Assembly (NCBI RefSeq): GCF_002305875.1
Contig: NZ_CP022098.1
Coordinates: 6,014,001 to 6,078,000, forward strand
DNA: 64,000 nucleotides
DNA from: Cystobacter fuscus
GTDB lineage: Bacteria > Myxococcota > Myxococcia > Myxococcales > Myxococcaceae
Direction: 5' to 3'
Positions 63,536 through 64,000 of the stretch are shown here, piece after piece. The stretch's first letter is position 1. Every line of letters begins with the position of its first letter. The translations under genes and the position numbers were made by a program. The notes below the pieces were generated by a model. That model had not been told where the DNA came from, did no database searches, and was given only the letters and a program-made list of their open reading frames with translations.

Positions 63536-64000
63536 AGTGCTTCCCCCAGCTTGCCCATCGAGGTGATGCGGTCGCGCACCCGATCGGACTGCAGGATGCT
63601 GACGAGAAAGACGACGGCGGCCTTCACCACCAGCGTCACCTCGGGCGGCACGCCGACGGAGTAGATGGTCGTGGTGAGGGTCTGGATGATGAGGGCCCCC
63701 AGCACGCTGCCCACCAGCGTGAACCGGCCGCCATTGAGCGATGTTCCGCCCAGGACCACCGCGAGGATGGCATCCAGCTCGAAGAGCAGGCCCGCGTTGT
63801 TGCCGTCCGCGCTCTTGACGTTCGAGCTGATGATGAGCCCCGCGATTCCGGCGCACAGGCCACAGAAGGCGTAGGCCCAGAAGGTGATGGCGCGTGCCCG
63901 GACTCCCGCGAAGCGGGCGGCGACGGGATTGAGCCCGACCGCCTCGATGAAGAGTCCCAGCGCGGTCCGGCGCGTGAGTACCAGCAGGAACAGCAGCACG
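63532..64000 (-). CDS. ytfT: Sugar ABC transporter permease, YtfT-like (partial)
   Basis: The window cuts the gene after its C-terminal 155 residues. Visible are ALGLFIEAVGLNPVAARFAG, the conserved VVLGGTSLNGGRFTLVGSVL and a hydrophobic end. It is the second subunit of a permease pair with the YjfF-like protein downstream (GTGA overlap), as in the ytfQRT-yjfF operon of E. coli; the ATP-binding and binding-protein genes would lie beyond the window. Confidence 0.85.
   Translation of the reverse strand, partial: VLLFLLVLTRRTALGLFIEAVGLNPVAARFAGVRARAITFWAYAFCGLCAGIAGLIISSNVKSADGNNAGLLFELDAILAVVLGGTSLNGGRFTLVGSVLGALIIQTLTTTIYSVGVPPEVTLVVKAAVVFLVSILQSDRVRDRITSMGKLGEAL

Overview
The window looks like the chromosome of a predatory myxobacterium of the Archangium/Cystobacter type. 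It is GC-rich, carries a DUF2381 protein paired with a membrane Ser/Thr kinase and a DUF6310/DUF5953 pair (both typical of these bacteria), and encodes many secreted lytic enzymes. The taxonomic call is inference from gene content; no rRNA or tRNA gene was recognised.

Layout. 1-9.3 kb: a broken gene, the DUF2381/kinase pair, a three-gene minus-strand operon (two alpha/beta hydrolases and a quinone-oxidoreductase-like protein), small exported or membrane proteins, an ArsC/Spx-like protein and an HtrA-type protease. 9.3-18.5 kb: a defence-type island bounded by a perfect 30-bp direct repeat. It holds a C5 cytosine methyltransferase and Vsr nuclease on the minus strand and, divergently, a MORC-like GHKL ATPase, a Z1-domain ATPase and an AIPR protein. 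The right repeat copy is the 3' end of the next gene, a 1330-residue cyclase/ATPase/TPR protein, so the island appears to have entered at that gene's end while regenerating its stop. No recombinase is encoded inside it.

22.5-30.4 kb: an ACT-domain protein, the DUF6310/DUF5953 putative toxin-immunity pair, a RibD/DHFR-like reductase divergent from a WYL regulator, a LysR regulator divergent from a nitrilase-family amidohydrolase, a small hydrophilic protein and RNA 3'-phosphate cyclase. 30.4-37.5 kb: secreted GH18 and GH81 enzymes fitting fungal-wall attack, a TonB-like protein and a lipoprotein hydrolase. 37.5-40.5 kb: a translationally coupled KAS III-like/acyl-ligase/NTF2-like cassette. 40.8-46.4 kb: a secreted Cys-rich Vps62/ricin protein and a VWA/response-regulator/histidine-kinase operon.

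46.6-54.2 kb: a type I restriction-modification operon (hsdM, hsdS, hsdR and a YgjP-like metalloprotease) with lower GC; hsdM carries an apparent 1-nt deletion near its 3' end. 54.2-58.2 kb: three insertion sequences nested inside one another (IS630 containing IS4 containing ISL3), each with identifiable ends and target duplications. Next to them lies a decayed fragment of a second VWA gene. 58.7-64 kb: two secreted GH43-AbfB enzymes, L-ribulose-5-phosphate 4-epimerase and two sugar ABC permeases, which together suggest arabinan degradation and arabinose or arabinofuranose use. The last gene runs off the window.
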